NCBI GenBank assembly: GCA_041399065.1
Contig: JAWKTN010000008.1
Location: 310,001 to 374,000 of the forward strand
Source of the DNA: JAGQPD01 sp020426865
GTDB taxonomy: Bacteria > Planctomycetota > Planctomycetia > Pirellulales > Pirellulaceae
Length of the DNA: 64,000 bases
Reading direction: 5' to 3'
The notes under the pieces are model-generated. The model searched no databases. It had not been told where the DNA came from and saw only the letters and a program-made list of their open reading frames with translations. Shown here piece after piece: positions 1-8,813 of the stretch. The position numbers and the translations under genes are program-made. Positions within the stretch are counted from its first letter, which is position 1, and the number at the start of each line of letters is the position of its first letter.

Positions 1-821
1 TTGGCTGGGTCACCAAATGAATAGTTCACACCCATGTGCAATAGTCGGTGGTCGTTGTGTGACGTCAACGGGACCCAAGTCCAACGCGTCGCCAAACCGA
101 ATCCACCGTTGTCACCGACGTTGCCGCCAAACGTGTCGGTGGGAAATCGGAACACTGAGTAGGCCCACGTGAGGTCCGCGGCTTCGTTGTTGCCATAGAA
201 TCCCGCACCGATCTGTCGGAAAGGAACGAAGGCGAATGGCAAGGCACGTTCCAACATTGGTAGTTCACGCACGCTGGTCATGGCATCCATCGAGAACGGC
301 TGTCGCCATTGTCCGACGCGGAAATTGCCCAAGGCAAACGTGTCCTTTACTTCCGCCCACACGTCCATAAAGCTCGGGCGTCCGGGAAACGCAAAGTCCA
401 TTTCCAGCATATACCCGGTGTTTTCAGTAAGATCTCCAACCGCCGCCAAACGAGCGCGGCGAAAGTCAGCACCATCTTGGATATCGCCAATCGGTGTTCC
501 GTCGACCGGTGTAAGCATATTGAGCGCATCTTGGCCGAACCAACCGGCATCTGCGTGGAAGAAGCCGGTCATCTTGATGATCGGATAGGTCGGCTTATCG
601 CCTTGGGGCTTCTCCACAGGAGGTGCACACCACGCGTCTGTCAACGTCTCTGTTGTGGCCGGCGGAGCCGTGTTATGTTGTTGCAGTTGTTCGACCTGCT
701 TGCTAAGCGCGTCCAACTGCTGTTGCAACTGGCCGACGTCCACAACGTCCTCGGCGGCGGCATGCCCGGCCGCCGCCAAGATATAGAGGAATAATCGAAG
801 ATCAAGCCGAATCCTACACAT
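1..821 (-). CDS. OprO/OprP-type porin, partial (3' end beyond left edge)
   Basis: The reverse strand is open from an ATG at 821 to the window edge, giving 273 residues of a longer protein. It starts with a clear signal peptide (MCRIRLDLRLFLYILAAAGHAAA). A short coiled coil rich in Gln and Leu follows (VGQLQQQLDALSKQVEQLQQ), as in planctomycete outer-membrane porins. The next part is beta-barrel-like and matches the phosphate-selective porin O/P family: GFFHADAGWF, GADFRRARLAAVGDLTENTGY, FRVGQWRQPFSMD. An AGGAC sequence lies about 8 bases before the ATG. Role by family: diffusion of anions or small solutes across the outer membrane. The substrate is not readable from the sequence. Whether it belongs with the transporter operon to its right cannot be told; they share orientation but are separated by 162 bases. 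Confidence 0.8.
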   Translation of the reverse strand, partial: MCRIRLDLRLFLYILAAAGHAAAEDVVDVGQLQQQLDALSKQVEQLQQHNTAPPATTETLTDAWCAPPVEKPQGDKPTYPIIKMTGFFHADAGWFGQDALNMLTPVDGTPIGDIQDGADFRRARLAAVGDLTENTGYMLEMDFAFPGRPSFMDVWAEVKDTFALGNFRVGQWRQPFSMDAMTSVRELPMLERALPFAFVPFRQIGAGFYGNNEAADLTWAYSVFRFPTDTFGGNVGDNGGFGLATRWTWVPLTSHNDHRLLHMGVNYSFGDPA

Positions 822-983
822 CGCGGAGTCCTTTCTGCGTTTCAGTGTGTCGATTGGTTCGTGCGATTTTTGGACGAGGCTACCACCGATGTGGCGACAC
901 TTCCATTCAGTTCACCGCATCGACAGGTCGATAGCGCCCGTTTCTAGATTACTTTTTCGATTGGTACGTTTTCGCTGATCCGA

Positions 984-2999
984 CTAACTGGTCACCGTTT
1001 CCGCTAGCGTTGCTGGCTCGAATTGTTCTCGGGAGATAACCTCTACCGTTTCGATACACGCGGTAACGGGATATTCCGGTGCGATATTACGTCGGACATA
1101 CGCCAAGATGCGTTCGGCGATTTCGCTTGGGACGACGGCTTCGATACGTACTTGATCTTCAGCGACGTGACCTTCGGCGAGTCCCCGGCGGCCAACACCG
1201 CGACAGGGAATGCAGGTAAAGCCTGTGGCCCCCATATCGACCATGGCGGATTCGAGCTGTTTTTCGATCTCGGACGACGTCACGACCGTGATGCGTCGGA
1301 TACGTGCCATCCCTTTTTTTCGGGCCGAGTAGGGATGTTCGGAGAACTGTTGATGAGCATCCAGGCCGATGACTTCAAATTCCAAACCGGCTTGATGGAA
1401 ATCGAGTTCCATCTCATGCAGTTTTTCCATCACGCTATGGTCGACCAGTGTGGTCCCCGACAGATCGACGATGACATTGTTTTTCTGTACCAGGCCAAGC
1501 TGTTCGATTTGGCGCTTGAATGGAATCCAGTTGCTGAAGACCGCCGAACCCTTGGCGTTGATCACGACGGTATTGTCGCCCCGTGTTTGCACTTCGAGAA
1601 ACGGTTTGAAGAACGATTGGATCGGCACACCGTTGATCAAGTGGATGGCAAATTTTGTAGCGATGCCGATGGCAATTCCGATCAACAGGTCGGTAGCCAG
1701 CACGGCAATGATCGTCGTTACGAAAATTACTAGTTGTTCAATGCCGATCTTATAGACATTCATGAACTCCTTGGGAGACGCCAAACGGAAACCGGTATAG
1801 ACCAGCATGGCGGCCAGCGCGGCGGTAGGAATGCGATGGATGAGCGTCGGTGCTAAGGCGACGAATGCCAACAGGAATGCGCCGTGCCAGAAGTCGGCAA
1901 ATCGCGTTCGGGCGCCGTTGTCGATGTTGGCCTTGCTGCGCACGATTTCCGAGATCATCGGTAGGCCGCCGATCATGGCGACTATCGTGTTGGCGATTCC
2001 CACCGCAATCAGATCACGATTGAGGTTCGTCTTGCGTTTCCACGGATCGATCATATCGATGGCTTTGGCGCTGAGCATGGATTCGAGGCTGCCGATCAAC
2101 GCAAACATGACGACCCATTTGATGGCCGCCCCCTTGAGTTCTGGGTTGCTGAAGACAGAAAAATCGGGATGCATGATCGCGGAAAACAGGTTATTGGGGA
2201 CATTGACGAGGAATTTATCGTTCAGCGTGTACGTTGCGCCGGCCCATGAATAGGTATGCTCTTCCGACAGATTGAACCAGATGCCCAGGGGGATCGTCAC
2301 CAGGACGACAATCAACTGCGCGGGGACGACTTGAATCAACGATTTCTTACTGAACCGCGACTTTAGCCACGGCAAGCCGAACAGAATCAGCAGACTGACA
2401 ACACCAATGATGGCAATTTCGGGGTTGGCGTGGGCGATTTTGTCGGGCAATTCCTTGAGGATTTCAAACGGTTCGCCCTTGGCCGACTGTCCCACGGCGA
2501 CCGGCAGTTGCTTGAGCATGATGATGCAGCCGATGGCGGCCAACATGCCGTGGACGGCCGCTGTCGGGAAGAAATCCCCTAAGATGCCGGCTCGGACGAT
2601 GCCAAACAGAATCTGCACGACACCCGCCACCACTGCCACCGCCAAGGCCATTTGGTAGGCCTTCATATCAGCGGTCGGGTCCTGTCCGCCGGTATGCCCG
2701 AAGGATTGGACGGCGCCGAGAACAATCACGATCAGACCGGCCGCCGGGCCCTTGATCGTCAATTCGGAATTGCTGAGGAACGTCGTCAGGACCGCACCCA
2801 CGATGGCGGTAAAGACCCCCGCGACCGGCGGAAAGCCGGATGCCATGGAAATGGCAAGGCATAACGGGAGGGCGATCAGAAACACCAATAGCCCAGAGAT
2901 GATGTCGTATTTCAAATAGCGGGCAAAACCCGCAGCGTTTCCATAGGGTGTTTCGGAAATTTCCGTGGCGTTGGGATTTGATTGTGGCGATTGCGACAT
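984..2999 (-). CDS. SulP-family anion (probable bicarbonate) transporter with STAS and PII-like domains
   Basis: 671 residues. The SulP membrane domain spans about residues 30-455 (LVFLIALPLCLAISMASGFPP, the GPAAGL motif, and the conserved SLESMLSAKAID segment). A STAS domain follows at about 472-560 (VIVDLSGTTLVDHSVMEKL). The last 100 residues, about 565-655, read like a PII-type domain: RRITVVTSSEIEKQLESAM, a Gly/Arg-rich loop GVGRRGLAEGH resembling a T-loop, then DQVRIEAVVPSEIAERIL. SulP proteins move sulfate, bicarbonate or other anions into the cell. A PII-like module on a SulP carrier recalls the BicA/SbtB and CPII carbon-uptake proteins, so bicarbonate is my preferred substrate; this is inference. 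It is the last gene of a leftward operon, 87 bases after the sensor kinase, and lies beside dabA. Confidence 0.85.
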   Translation of the reverse strand: MSQSPQSNPNATEISETPYGNAAGFARYLKYDIISGLLVFLIALPLCLAISMASGFPPVAGVFTAIVGAVLTTFLSNSELTIKGPAAGLIVIVLGAVQSFGHTGGQDPTADMKAYQMALAVAVVAGVVQILFGIVRAGILGDFFPTAAVHGMLAAIGCIIMLKQLPVAVGQSAKGEPFEILKELPDKIAHANPEIAIIGVVSLLILFGLPWLKSRFSKKSLIQVVPAQLIVVLVTIPLGIWFNLSEEHTYSWAGATYTLNDKFLVNVPNNLFSAIMHPDFSVFSNPELKGAAIKWVVMFALIGSLESMLSAKAIDMIDPWKRKTNLNRDLIAVGIANTIVAMIGGLPMISEIVRSKANIDNGARTRFADFWHGAFLLAFVALAPTLIHRIPTAALAAMLVYTGFRLASPKEFMNVYKIGIEQLVIFVTTIIAVLATDLLIGIAIGIATKFAIHLINGVPIQSFFKPFLEVQTRGDNTVVINAKGSAVFSNWIPFKRQIEQLGLVQKNNVIVDLSGTTLVDHSVMEKLHEMELDFHQAGLEFEVIGLDAHQQFSEHPYSARKKGMARIRRITVVTSSEIEKQLESAMVDMGATGFTCIPCRGVGRRGLAEGHVAEDQVRIEAVVPSEIAERILAYVRRNIAPEYPVTACIETVEVISREQFEPATLAETVTS

Positions 3000-3086
3000 G
3001 ATTTGCGGTCCAAGTATTTGAGAGTTTAGTTAGTGGGAGTGTCGAGTTTTAGGTGGGGTGAGGGTGGGCAGGATCTCGTGTTTTGT

Positions 3087-4541
3087 TCATGTTCTCGTGT
3101 TGCCGACCATGGAATGGATCAAAGAATGCGACACCGTGCCGTTTTCTGTGTCGACGTGTGGCAAACAAACAATGAACCGGCTACCACGATTCAATTCGCT
3201 TTCGACAGCGATCTCACCATCATGGGCACGCACGATCGACTGGCAGATGCTCAAGCCCAAGCCGGTACTACGTTGTGGCGTCTCCGCAACGTCGCTCCGG
3301 ACGCGATCTCGGCGAAAGAATCGATCAAAGACGTGTGGCAGTTCGTTGGCCGGGATGCCCGGGCCGGTGTCCGACACGGCCAACACGGCGGTTCGCGTTG
3401 TTTCATCAACATTGATCGTGACGGTGACCGTACCGCCAGCGGGTGTAAACTTCAGTGCATTGTCCACCAGGTTATAGATGACTTGTCGCAGGTGCTGTTG
3501 GTTGCCTTCGACAGTGACCGAAGGAAACGATAGGTGGACAAGTTTGATGCCGTGATGCTCCGCGACCCCTTCGAACATATCGAGCGATCGGAGTACAAGT
3601 TGATCGAGTCGTACGTGTGTCTTTTCGACCTTGAGCCGTTCGGTTTCGGTCTCCGATAACAGCAGCAGTTGATTGACCAGTACTTCGAGCCGGCCGAGTT
3701 CCTCGATAATCTCCGTCAGTAGCTCGGTATATTCCTCGTTGGTGCGACCACCGGCCAGGGCGACTTCGATGCTGCTGTGGATGGCAGCCAGGGGGGTGCG
3801 AAGTTCGTGGGCAGCGTTGGCCAGGAAATCGCGTTTGTCTTGTAGATAGTTGCCGATGCGGTCCAGCAAGCGGTTGAATGTTTCGGACAATCGATCGAGT
3901 TCGTCACCGGTGCCACGGATTTCCAGGCGCTCGTTCAACTGGGATGGACGGAGGCGAGCCGTGGTTGAGATGATTTTGGCCAAAGGTCGTGTTGCGCGTC
4001 CGGCAAGCCAGAACCCAGCAAGTGGCGCGACAATCAGCACGAAAGCGGCACTTATGAGGACGTTGCGATCGAGGCGCGCGATATCGGCATGCAACATTTC
4101 CAGCGAAGCACCTACTCGAACTGTTTCCTTGCGCATTGGCAAATGTTTTGAAAGCAGTCGCCACTCCGCGACCGTTTCCGCTCGGCCGCTTTTTTGTAAG
4201 TGCCAGACGTCATCGGGTGGGGCATGCTTCGATCGATAGAGGTTGCCACCCTGTGCGTCCACCAGTTGTGCGAACCAATTATGCTGCGCGTGGCCGGCGT
4301 CCTTGCGATCGAGCTGTTCGGTCAACGTGGCAGTGTCTTCCTGCTCGTTGAGTGCCAATTCGATCTCCCGAATGTCTTCGTGGAGTACCTGGTCCAGTTC
4401 CCGCAGCAACGTTCGCCGGACCCCTTCCCGCAGCATGAGCAACGTGACGCAAGCGGTGATGATCACGACCAAGGCATTCCACGCCATTAAGCGAAAACGT
4501 AGACTGCGGGTTGCAAACCTGTTGTTACGCACGAAATGCAT
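3087..4541 (-). CDS. two-component sensor histidine kinase
   Basis: 484 residues from the ATG at 4541, which overlaps the response-regulator stop by 17 bases. A longer frame begins at 4640 but would lie inside the regulator gene. Order of parts: membrane segment about 19-37, sensor region about 40-160, second membrane segment about 161-181, HAMP linker, dimerisation/phosphoacceptor helix with His245 (NAAHELRTPLAAIHS), and an HATPase domain with N box (DNALKFTPAGGTV), DTGPGIP and GLGLSICQSIV. This is a complete OmpR-type partner kinase. The extracytoplasmic loop of roughly 120 residues is not a sensor fold I recognise. It sits between its regulator and the SulP transporter, so control of inorganic-carbon or anion uptake is the likely job. 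Confidence 0.93.
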   Translation of the reverse strand: MHFVRNNRFATRSLRFRLMAWNALVVIITACVTLLMLREGVRRTLLRELDQVLHEDIREIELALNEQEDTATLTEQLDRKDAGHAQHNWFAQLVDAQGGNLYRSKHAPPDDVWHLQKSGRAETVAEWRLLSKHLPMRKETVRVGASLEMLHADIARLDRNVLISAAFVLIVAPLAGFWLAGRATRPLAKIISTTARLRPSQLNERLEIRGTGDELDRLSETFNRLLDRIGNYLQDKRDFLANAAHELRTPLAAIHSSIEVALAGGRTNEEYTELLTEIIEELGRLEVLVNQLLLLSETETERLKVEKTHVRLDQLVLRSLDMFEGVAEHHGIKLVHLSFPSVTVEGNQQHLRQVIYNLVDNALKFTPAGGTVTVTINVDETTRTAVLAVSDTGPGIPANELPHVFDRFFRRDRVRSDVAETPQRSTGLGLSICQSIVRAHDGEIAVESELNRGSRFIVCLPHVDTENGTVSHSLIHSMVGNTRT

Positions 4542-5193
4542 AGCCGATCCCGCGCACCGTCTGAATGAGCGGTGTGTCAAATCCTCGGTCCACTTTGGAC
4601 CTGAGCCGGTTGATGTGAACCTCGATGACGTTCGTGACACCTTCCCAGTTGGCGTCCCAAAGGTGTTCGCATAACATCCGACGCGTAACCGCCTTATTGG
4701 CGTTACGCATGAGAAATTCCAGTAAGTTGAATTCCGTTGGTGTCAATTCAATGTCTTTGCCTTCACGCGTTACTCGGCGCGTCCGCAAGTCCAACGTCAA
4801 TGGGCCCTCCTGCAGCTCGTACGATACCGATCGTTCGACTCGGCGAGATAGGGCCTCAATCCTCGCCAGCAATTCTGCAAACGCAAAGGGCTTGACCAGG
4901 TAATCGTCAGCACCGGCCTTCAAACCCGCTACCCGCTCGTCGACCGATCCCAACGCCGTTAACACTAAGACCGGCGTGTCGGTGCCACCCGCTCGCAGCT
5001 GACGCAGAACGTCCAACCCCGACACATCTGGCAACATCAAGTCGAGAATAATGACATCGTACTTGTCTTGTGCTGCCTCGGTGGCAGCTATTGCTCCACC
5101 GGTGACCCAGTTGCATTGATGCCCAGCGTCGGCGATGCCGCGTTGGACCGATTTGCCCAGCAGAGCGTCATCTTCTACTAACAACAAGTTCAT
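4525..5193 (-). CDS. OmpR/PhoB-family response regulator
   Basis: 222 residues. The receiver domain has the acidic pair EDD (7-9), phosphoacceptor Asp51 (VIILDLMLPDVSG) and the conserved KPF lysine near residue 101. The C-terminal winged helix ends with the family signature (TPTEFNLLEFLMRN, VEVHINRLRSKVD-type, IQTVRGIGYAFRA). It is the first gene of the leftward operon regulator-kinase-SulP transporter. The operon is divergent from dabA, so this protein is well placed to bind the shared region 5194-5548. That it controls dabA is inference from layout only. Confidence 0.95.
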   Translation of the reverse strand: MNLLLVEDDALLGKSVQRGIADAGHQCNWVTGGAIAATEAAQDKYDVIILDLMLPDVSGLDVLRQLRAGGTDTPVLVLTALGSVDERVAGLKAGADDYLVKPFAFAELLARIEALSRRVERSVSYELQEGPLTLDLRTRRVTREGKDIELTPTEFNLLEFLMRNANKAVTRRMLCEHLWDANWEGVTNVIEVHINRLRSKVDRGFDTPLIQTVRGIGYAFRA

Positions 5194-5548
5194 AACTATC
5201 GCGGTAGGTTCGTTGTGAGAGGTTATCGAAGAACCTCATGGAACTCTTGTCACTGAATTCGTACTAAGCCGATCCGGCATCCCCTCGCTTAAGCAAGACT
5301 ACATTGTGTCGGAATTCGGGCCAACCTTCGAGAGCGCCTACACCGCTTCTTACGGATTTGTAACTCGAAAATCGTAGCCGGACCACCTAACAGAATTGTA
5401 ATAGGAAAACCCACTATCGCCGACCGCTTCCATGCGATACTTGTAGGTGCGTGCCGGCGACGTAACCGCCGAACCCACGACGTTCCCACCGACGGATCGT
5501 CACGCCGTGGAAGCACCGCCAGCCAAATCATCCGGAGCACATCAGATA
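5194..5548. promoter_or_regulatory. divergent promoter region between the regulator operon and dabA
   Basis: About 355 bases separate the regulator start (5193, minus) from the preferred dabA start (5549, plus). Any promoter for either operon must lie here. A small inverted repeat, GAGGTT-7 nt-AACCTC, occupies 5219-5237, only 26-44 bases before the regulator start codon. It is a candidate operator or 5' hairpin. No clear -35/-10 pair stands out. The dabA frame is open further up, to a GTG at 5447, but that stretch reads as low-complexity Pro/Ala/Arg with no ribosome site. Confidence 0.5.
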
Positions 5549-8500
5549 ATGAGCACGCCACCAGGCCTCTCTCACGGCGTCGCGGAGCATGAGGCACGGG
5601 AATCGCAGGATCGCCATCGTGAAAGCCACTTCGACGACCTTCAGCACTTAATCGAACATCTCGCTCACCTGTTGCCCTCGCAAGGCCCCATCACCGTCTT
5701 CGTGCATCACAATACACTGCACGCCTTCGAGGACTTGAAATTCGAAGATGGCCTGAAGGATGGGCACCAGAAGCTTGGCTGCGAGCCCTATCTTTCGGAA
5801 CGCGAATACCGCCAATGCCTGACCACAGGACGGATCCGCCAGGATGAACTTGTCGCCGTCATCCGCGAAGATTTGGGAGATCAGGCCGAAACGTTGATCG
5901 GGATCTTGGGCACCCGTTTCAGCTTGCGGATGGCCATGCTCGAATATCCTTTGCAAACAGCACCCAGCACGGAGTTACGTTGGCTGGTCGAGGAAACCGA
6001 TGCCCTCCGGCGATTCCGGAGTTTTGTCCACGGACCAACGCGGCTTCGTACCGTCGCCGAAACCAGACACTGGGTGATGCGCGATCTTCGCAATGGAAAC
6101 GATACGCGGCACATCTGCGAAGTCTCCGATGATGTCCGCCGCGATGTGCGCGAATTGACTCAGCTCTTCGGCCGCACTTCGATGGAACGCTGGTCCAACG
6201 AAACCTGGGAGTCCCTCTGCCTTCATCTGCTCTGGCGGATCTGCTTGCGGGCCAGCCAGCAGGTCGAAGCGGTCGGTCATGGCGAGCGCGCCGAACCGCT
6301 GCGACACGCAGAATTGCTCCATCGGGCCACCAACGAGGTCTGTGACGAATTGGTCAATGAAGTCTTGATTCGTTTTTGTGCATCATTTCTCGATCAAGGT
6401 TACGCCAACTGGCCACTACCGGACCGCGAGAACGGTTTTTTTGCGGCGTTCGTATCGGTGTACGGCAATCGTCCGGGGCCTCCAGACCGTTGGCTACGGG
6501 GGCTCCACGCTGAACTAGATGGCATTGGCCAGCGGGGACTCTCACCGCTGGAGTCGATCGAAGAATCGCTGCGATTGCTGGGGGTGTCGAGCGTCGAACG
6601 CGAACAGTACTTGCTGCAGACCCTGCAGGCCCTCCCTGGCTGGGGGGGAATGATCTGGCAGATGGAAACCAATGCCGAATGGACGCTGCGACCGGCTCCT
6701 GCCGGTACGCTCGTCGGATTCCTCGCCGTGCGTTTGATCCTCGATCGGCTGGCCGTCGCGCACGCGGCACGACAGAGCATCGGTTGGACCGGGTCGCTTG
6801 GCGACCTGCGTGCGGAGCTGCGGCGGCGACTGCCCGCCACGTCAGCTCCCCATTGTGAGCAGCGGGCATTCTTGGCCTTCCAATTGTCGCAGGTATGCGG
6901 TTGGCTTCCGCAACAACTGCAACGACTCCCGATCCAGCAATGGCAGATGCTGATGAGGGAGCTGGACATGTTTTCCAATTTGGAGCGACGGCGGGTGTTG
7001 CATCGCGCGTACGAACGACGCTATCGCAACCAGGTCCTCGACGCCCTGATTATCCATTCGCGCGACCGACGATCGTGGGCACACGAGTCGGCCGTCTCGC
7101 GGACGGACGCACCTGCCTGGCGGCTGAGTTCGCCGCACGAAATCAAGGAGGTCGATCGGAATGGGCATGCGACGACGACCCGACCAAACGACGCGATTCC
7201 GTCGTTTCAAATCATCACCTGCATTGACGACCGTGAAGAGTCATTTCGGCGGCATTTGGAAGAGATTGATCCGGCGTGCGAAACGTTTGGGGCAGCCGGG
7301 TTCTTTGGCGTGGCCATGTACTATCGTGGCGCTTCCGATGCTCATCCCCGACCGTTATGTCCGGTGATCATCAAGCCGCAACACTATGTCAACGAGGAGG
7401 TGGAGCACACGTTTGTACGCGAGCACAAGCGGCGCGCTGAAATGCGTCGGGTATTGGGAACGGCGTCGCATCAAGTCCATTTGGGGAGCCGCACCTTTTT
7501 CGGCGGGTTGTTGACCGGGCTGACCGGTACCCTGGCATCGATCCCCTTGGTCACTCGGATTCTGTTTCCACGTTCAACGGCACAACTTCGCAGCGCGTTC
7601 GCCGGCTTTTTGCGGCCGCCGACCGTCACCAAGTTGGCATTGGAACGCAGTCAGCCGACGCCGGGGCCCGAGCCAGGCCATGTCGGTTATTCGCTCGACG
7701 AAATGAGCAATATCGTCGAACGTCTGCTACGTGATATTGGTTTATTGCAGCATTTTGCGCCGATCGTCGTGATGTGTGGTCATGGATCATCCAGTTTGAA
7801 CAATCCTCACGAGTCGGCCTACAACTGCGGCGCCTGCAGTGGTGGCCGTGGTGGTCCCAATGCCCGCGCATTTGCCGAAATGGCCAACGACCCTCGCGTG
7901 CGGAACCGGCTCAGCGAACAGGGCCTGAATATTCCCAACGATTCGGTGTTCGTCGGAGCTTACCACAATACTTGTGACGATAGCGTAACGTTTTTTGATC
8001 TGGAGCGAGTACCGGTTTCGCATCGGCAACAATTCCAACATATCTGCGATTTAATCGACGAAGCGCGGCGTCGCGATGCTCATGAACGCTGCCGTCGTTT
8101 CGAGTCGGCGCCGTTGTCGTTGACACCCGAAGCCGCACTAAAACATGTCGAGGGACGCTCGGAAGATCTCTCGCAAGCTCGTCCGGAATACAACCATGCC
8201 ACCAATGCGCTGTGTCTAGTGGGCCACCGATGGTGGAGTCGAAACCTGTTTTTGGACCGGCGGGCATTCCTGCAATCGTACGATCCATCGACCGATGACG
8301 ACCATCAGACACTCCTCACCCGGATCCTCTCGGCCGTGATTCCCGTGTGCGCGGGTATCAGCCTCGAATACTATTTTTCCTGCGTGGACAACGTTGTGTT
8401 GGGATGTGGCTCGAAGTTGCCACACAACATTGCTTCGTTGTTGGGTGTGATGGAAGGTGCCGCCAGTGACCTGCGGCCTGGACTGTCCCAGCAGATGATT

Positions 8501-8797
8501 GAGATCCATGAGCCGATGCGGATCCTGTTCGTCATTGAAACGAGGGCCGAGGCGATGCTCAGCATCATGGACCGCGTTCCGGTCATCGGCCGGTTGTGTC
8601 GCAATGAATGGGTTCAATTGGCCGTCATGGATCCCGATTCGCACGAAGTGCAGGTCTATGCCAACGGTCGATTCAAGCCCTATCGGCTGAGGTTCGACAC
8701 GCTCCCCTCGGTGGCGACATCCGCAGACTGGTATCGCGGTTGGCGCGATCACCTGGGACTTGCCTCGGTTCGCGAACCGCAGCCAACGAAGAATTAG
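5549..8797 (+). CDS. dabA: DabA-type inorganic carbon transporter subunit (DUF2309)
   Basis: 1082 residues from the ATG at 5549, which has GGAG at 5534-5537. An upstream GTG at 5447 would add 34 unconvincing residues. The four zinc ligands known in DabA are visible: Cys558 and Asp560 in IITCIDDREES, His745 in VVMCGHGSSS and Cys760 in YNCGACSG. The 15-residue gap between the His and the second Cys equals that in Halothiobacillus DabA. The Arg after the Asp is also kept (DDRE). DabA resembles a beta-carbonic anhydrase; with a membrane partner it is thought to convert CO2 to bicarbonate in one direction, driven by ion flow. It is longer than the characterised Halothiobacillus protein, mostly in the N-terminal 550 residues. 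It heads the rightward operon. Confidence 0.93.
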   Translation: MSTPPGLSHGVAEHEARESQDRHRESHFDDLQHLIEHLAHLLPSQGPITVFVHHNTLHAFEDLKFEDGLKDGHQKLGCEPYLSEREYRQCLTTGRIRQDELVAVIREDLGDQAETLIGILGTRFSLRMAMLEYPLQTAPSTELRWLVEETDALRRFRSFVHGPTRLRTVAETRHWVMRDLRNGNDTRHICEVSDDVRRDVRELTQLFGRTSMERWSNETWESLCLHLLWRICLRASQQVEAVGHGERAEPLRHAELLHRATNEVCDELVNEVLIRFCASFLDQGYANWPLPDRENGFFAAFVSVYGNRPGPPDRWLRGLHAELDGIGQRGLSPLESIEESLRLLGVSSVEREQYLLQTLQALPGWGGMIWQMETNAEWTLRPAPAGTLVGFLAVRLILDRLAVAHAARQSIGWTGSLGDLRAELRRRLPATSAPHCEQRAFLAFQLSQVCGWLPQQLQRLPIQQWQMLMRELDMFSNLERRRVLHRAYERRYRNQVLDALIIHSRDRRSWAHESAVSRTDAPAWRLSSPHEIKEVDRNGHATTTRPNDAIPSFQIITCIDDREESFRRHLEEIDPACETFGAAGFFGVAMYYRGASDAHPRPLCPVIIKPQHYVNEEVEHTFVREHKRRAEMRRVLGTASHQVHLGSRTFFGGLLTGLTGTLASIPLVTRILFPRSTAQLRSAFAGFLRPPTVTKLALERSQPTPGPEPGHVGYSLDEMSNIVERLLRDIGLLQHFAPIVVMCGHGSSSLNNPHESAYNCGACSGGRGGPNARAFAEMANDPRVRNRLSEQGLNIPNDSVFVGAYHNTCDDSVTFFDLERVPVSHRQQFQHICDLIDEARRRDAHERCRRFESAPLSLTPEAALKHVEGRSEDLSQARPEYNHATNALCLVGHRWWSRNLFLDRRAFLQSYDPSTDDDHQTLLTRILSAVIPVCAGISLEYYFSCVDNVVLGCGSKLPHNIASLLGVMEGAASDLRPGLSQQMIEIHEPMRILFVIETRAEAMLSIMDRVPVIGRLCRNEWVQLAVMDPDSHEVQVYANGRFKPYRLRFDTLPSVATSADWYRGWRDHLGLASVREPQPTKN

Positions 8798-8813
8798 AAA
8801 GATCCAGGTCCAT

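Noticed and set aside
5447..5548. Extended N-terminus of DabA from the GTG at 5447
   Set aside because: The added residues are low complexity and lack a ribosome site, while the ATG at 5549 has GGAG upstream.
8760..8813. Extended DabB start overlapping dabA
   Set aside because: The added 18 residues are strongly basic and not membrane-like; the ATG at 8814 follows the dabA stop directly.
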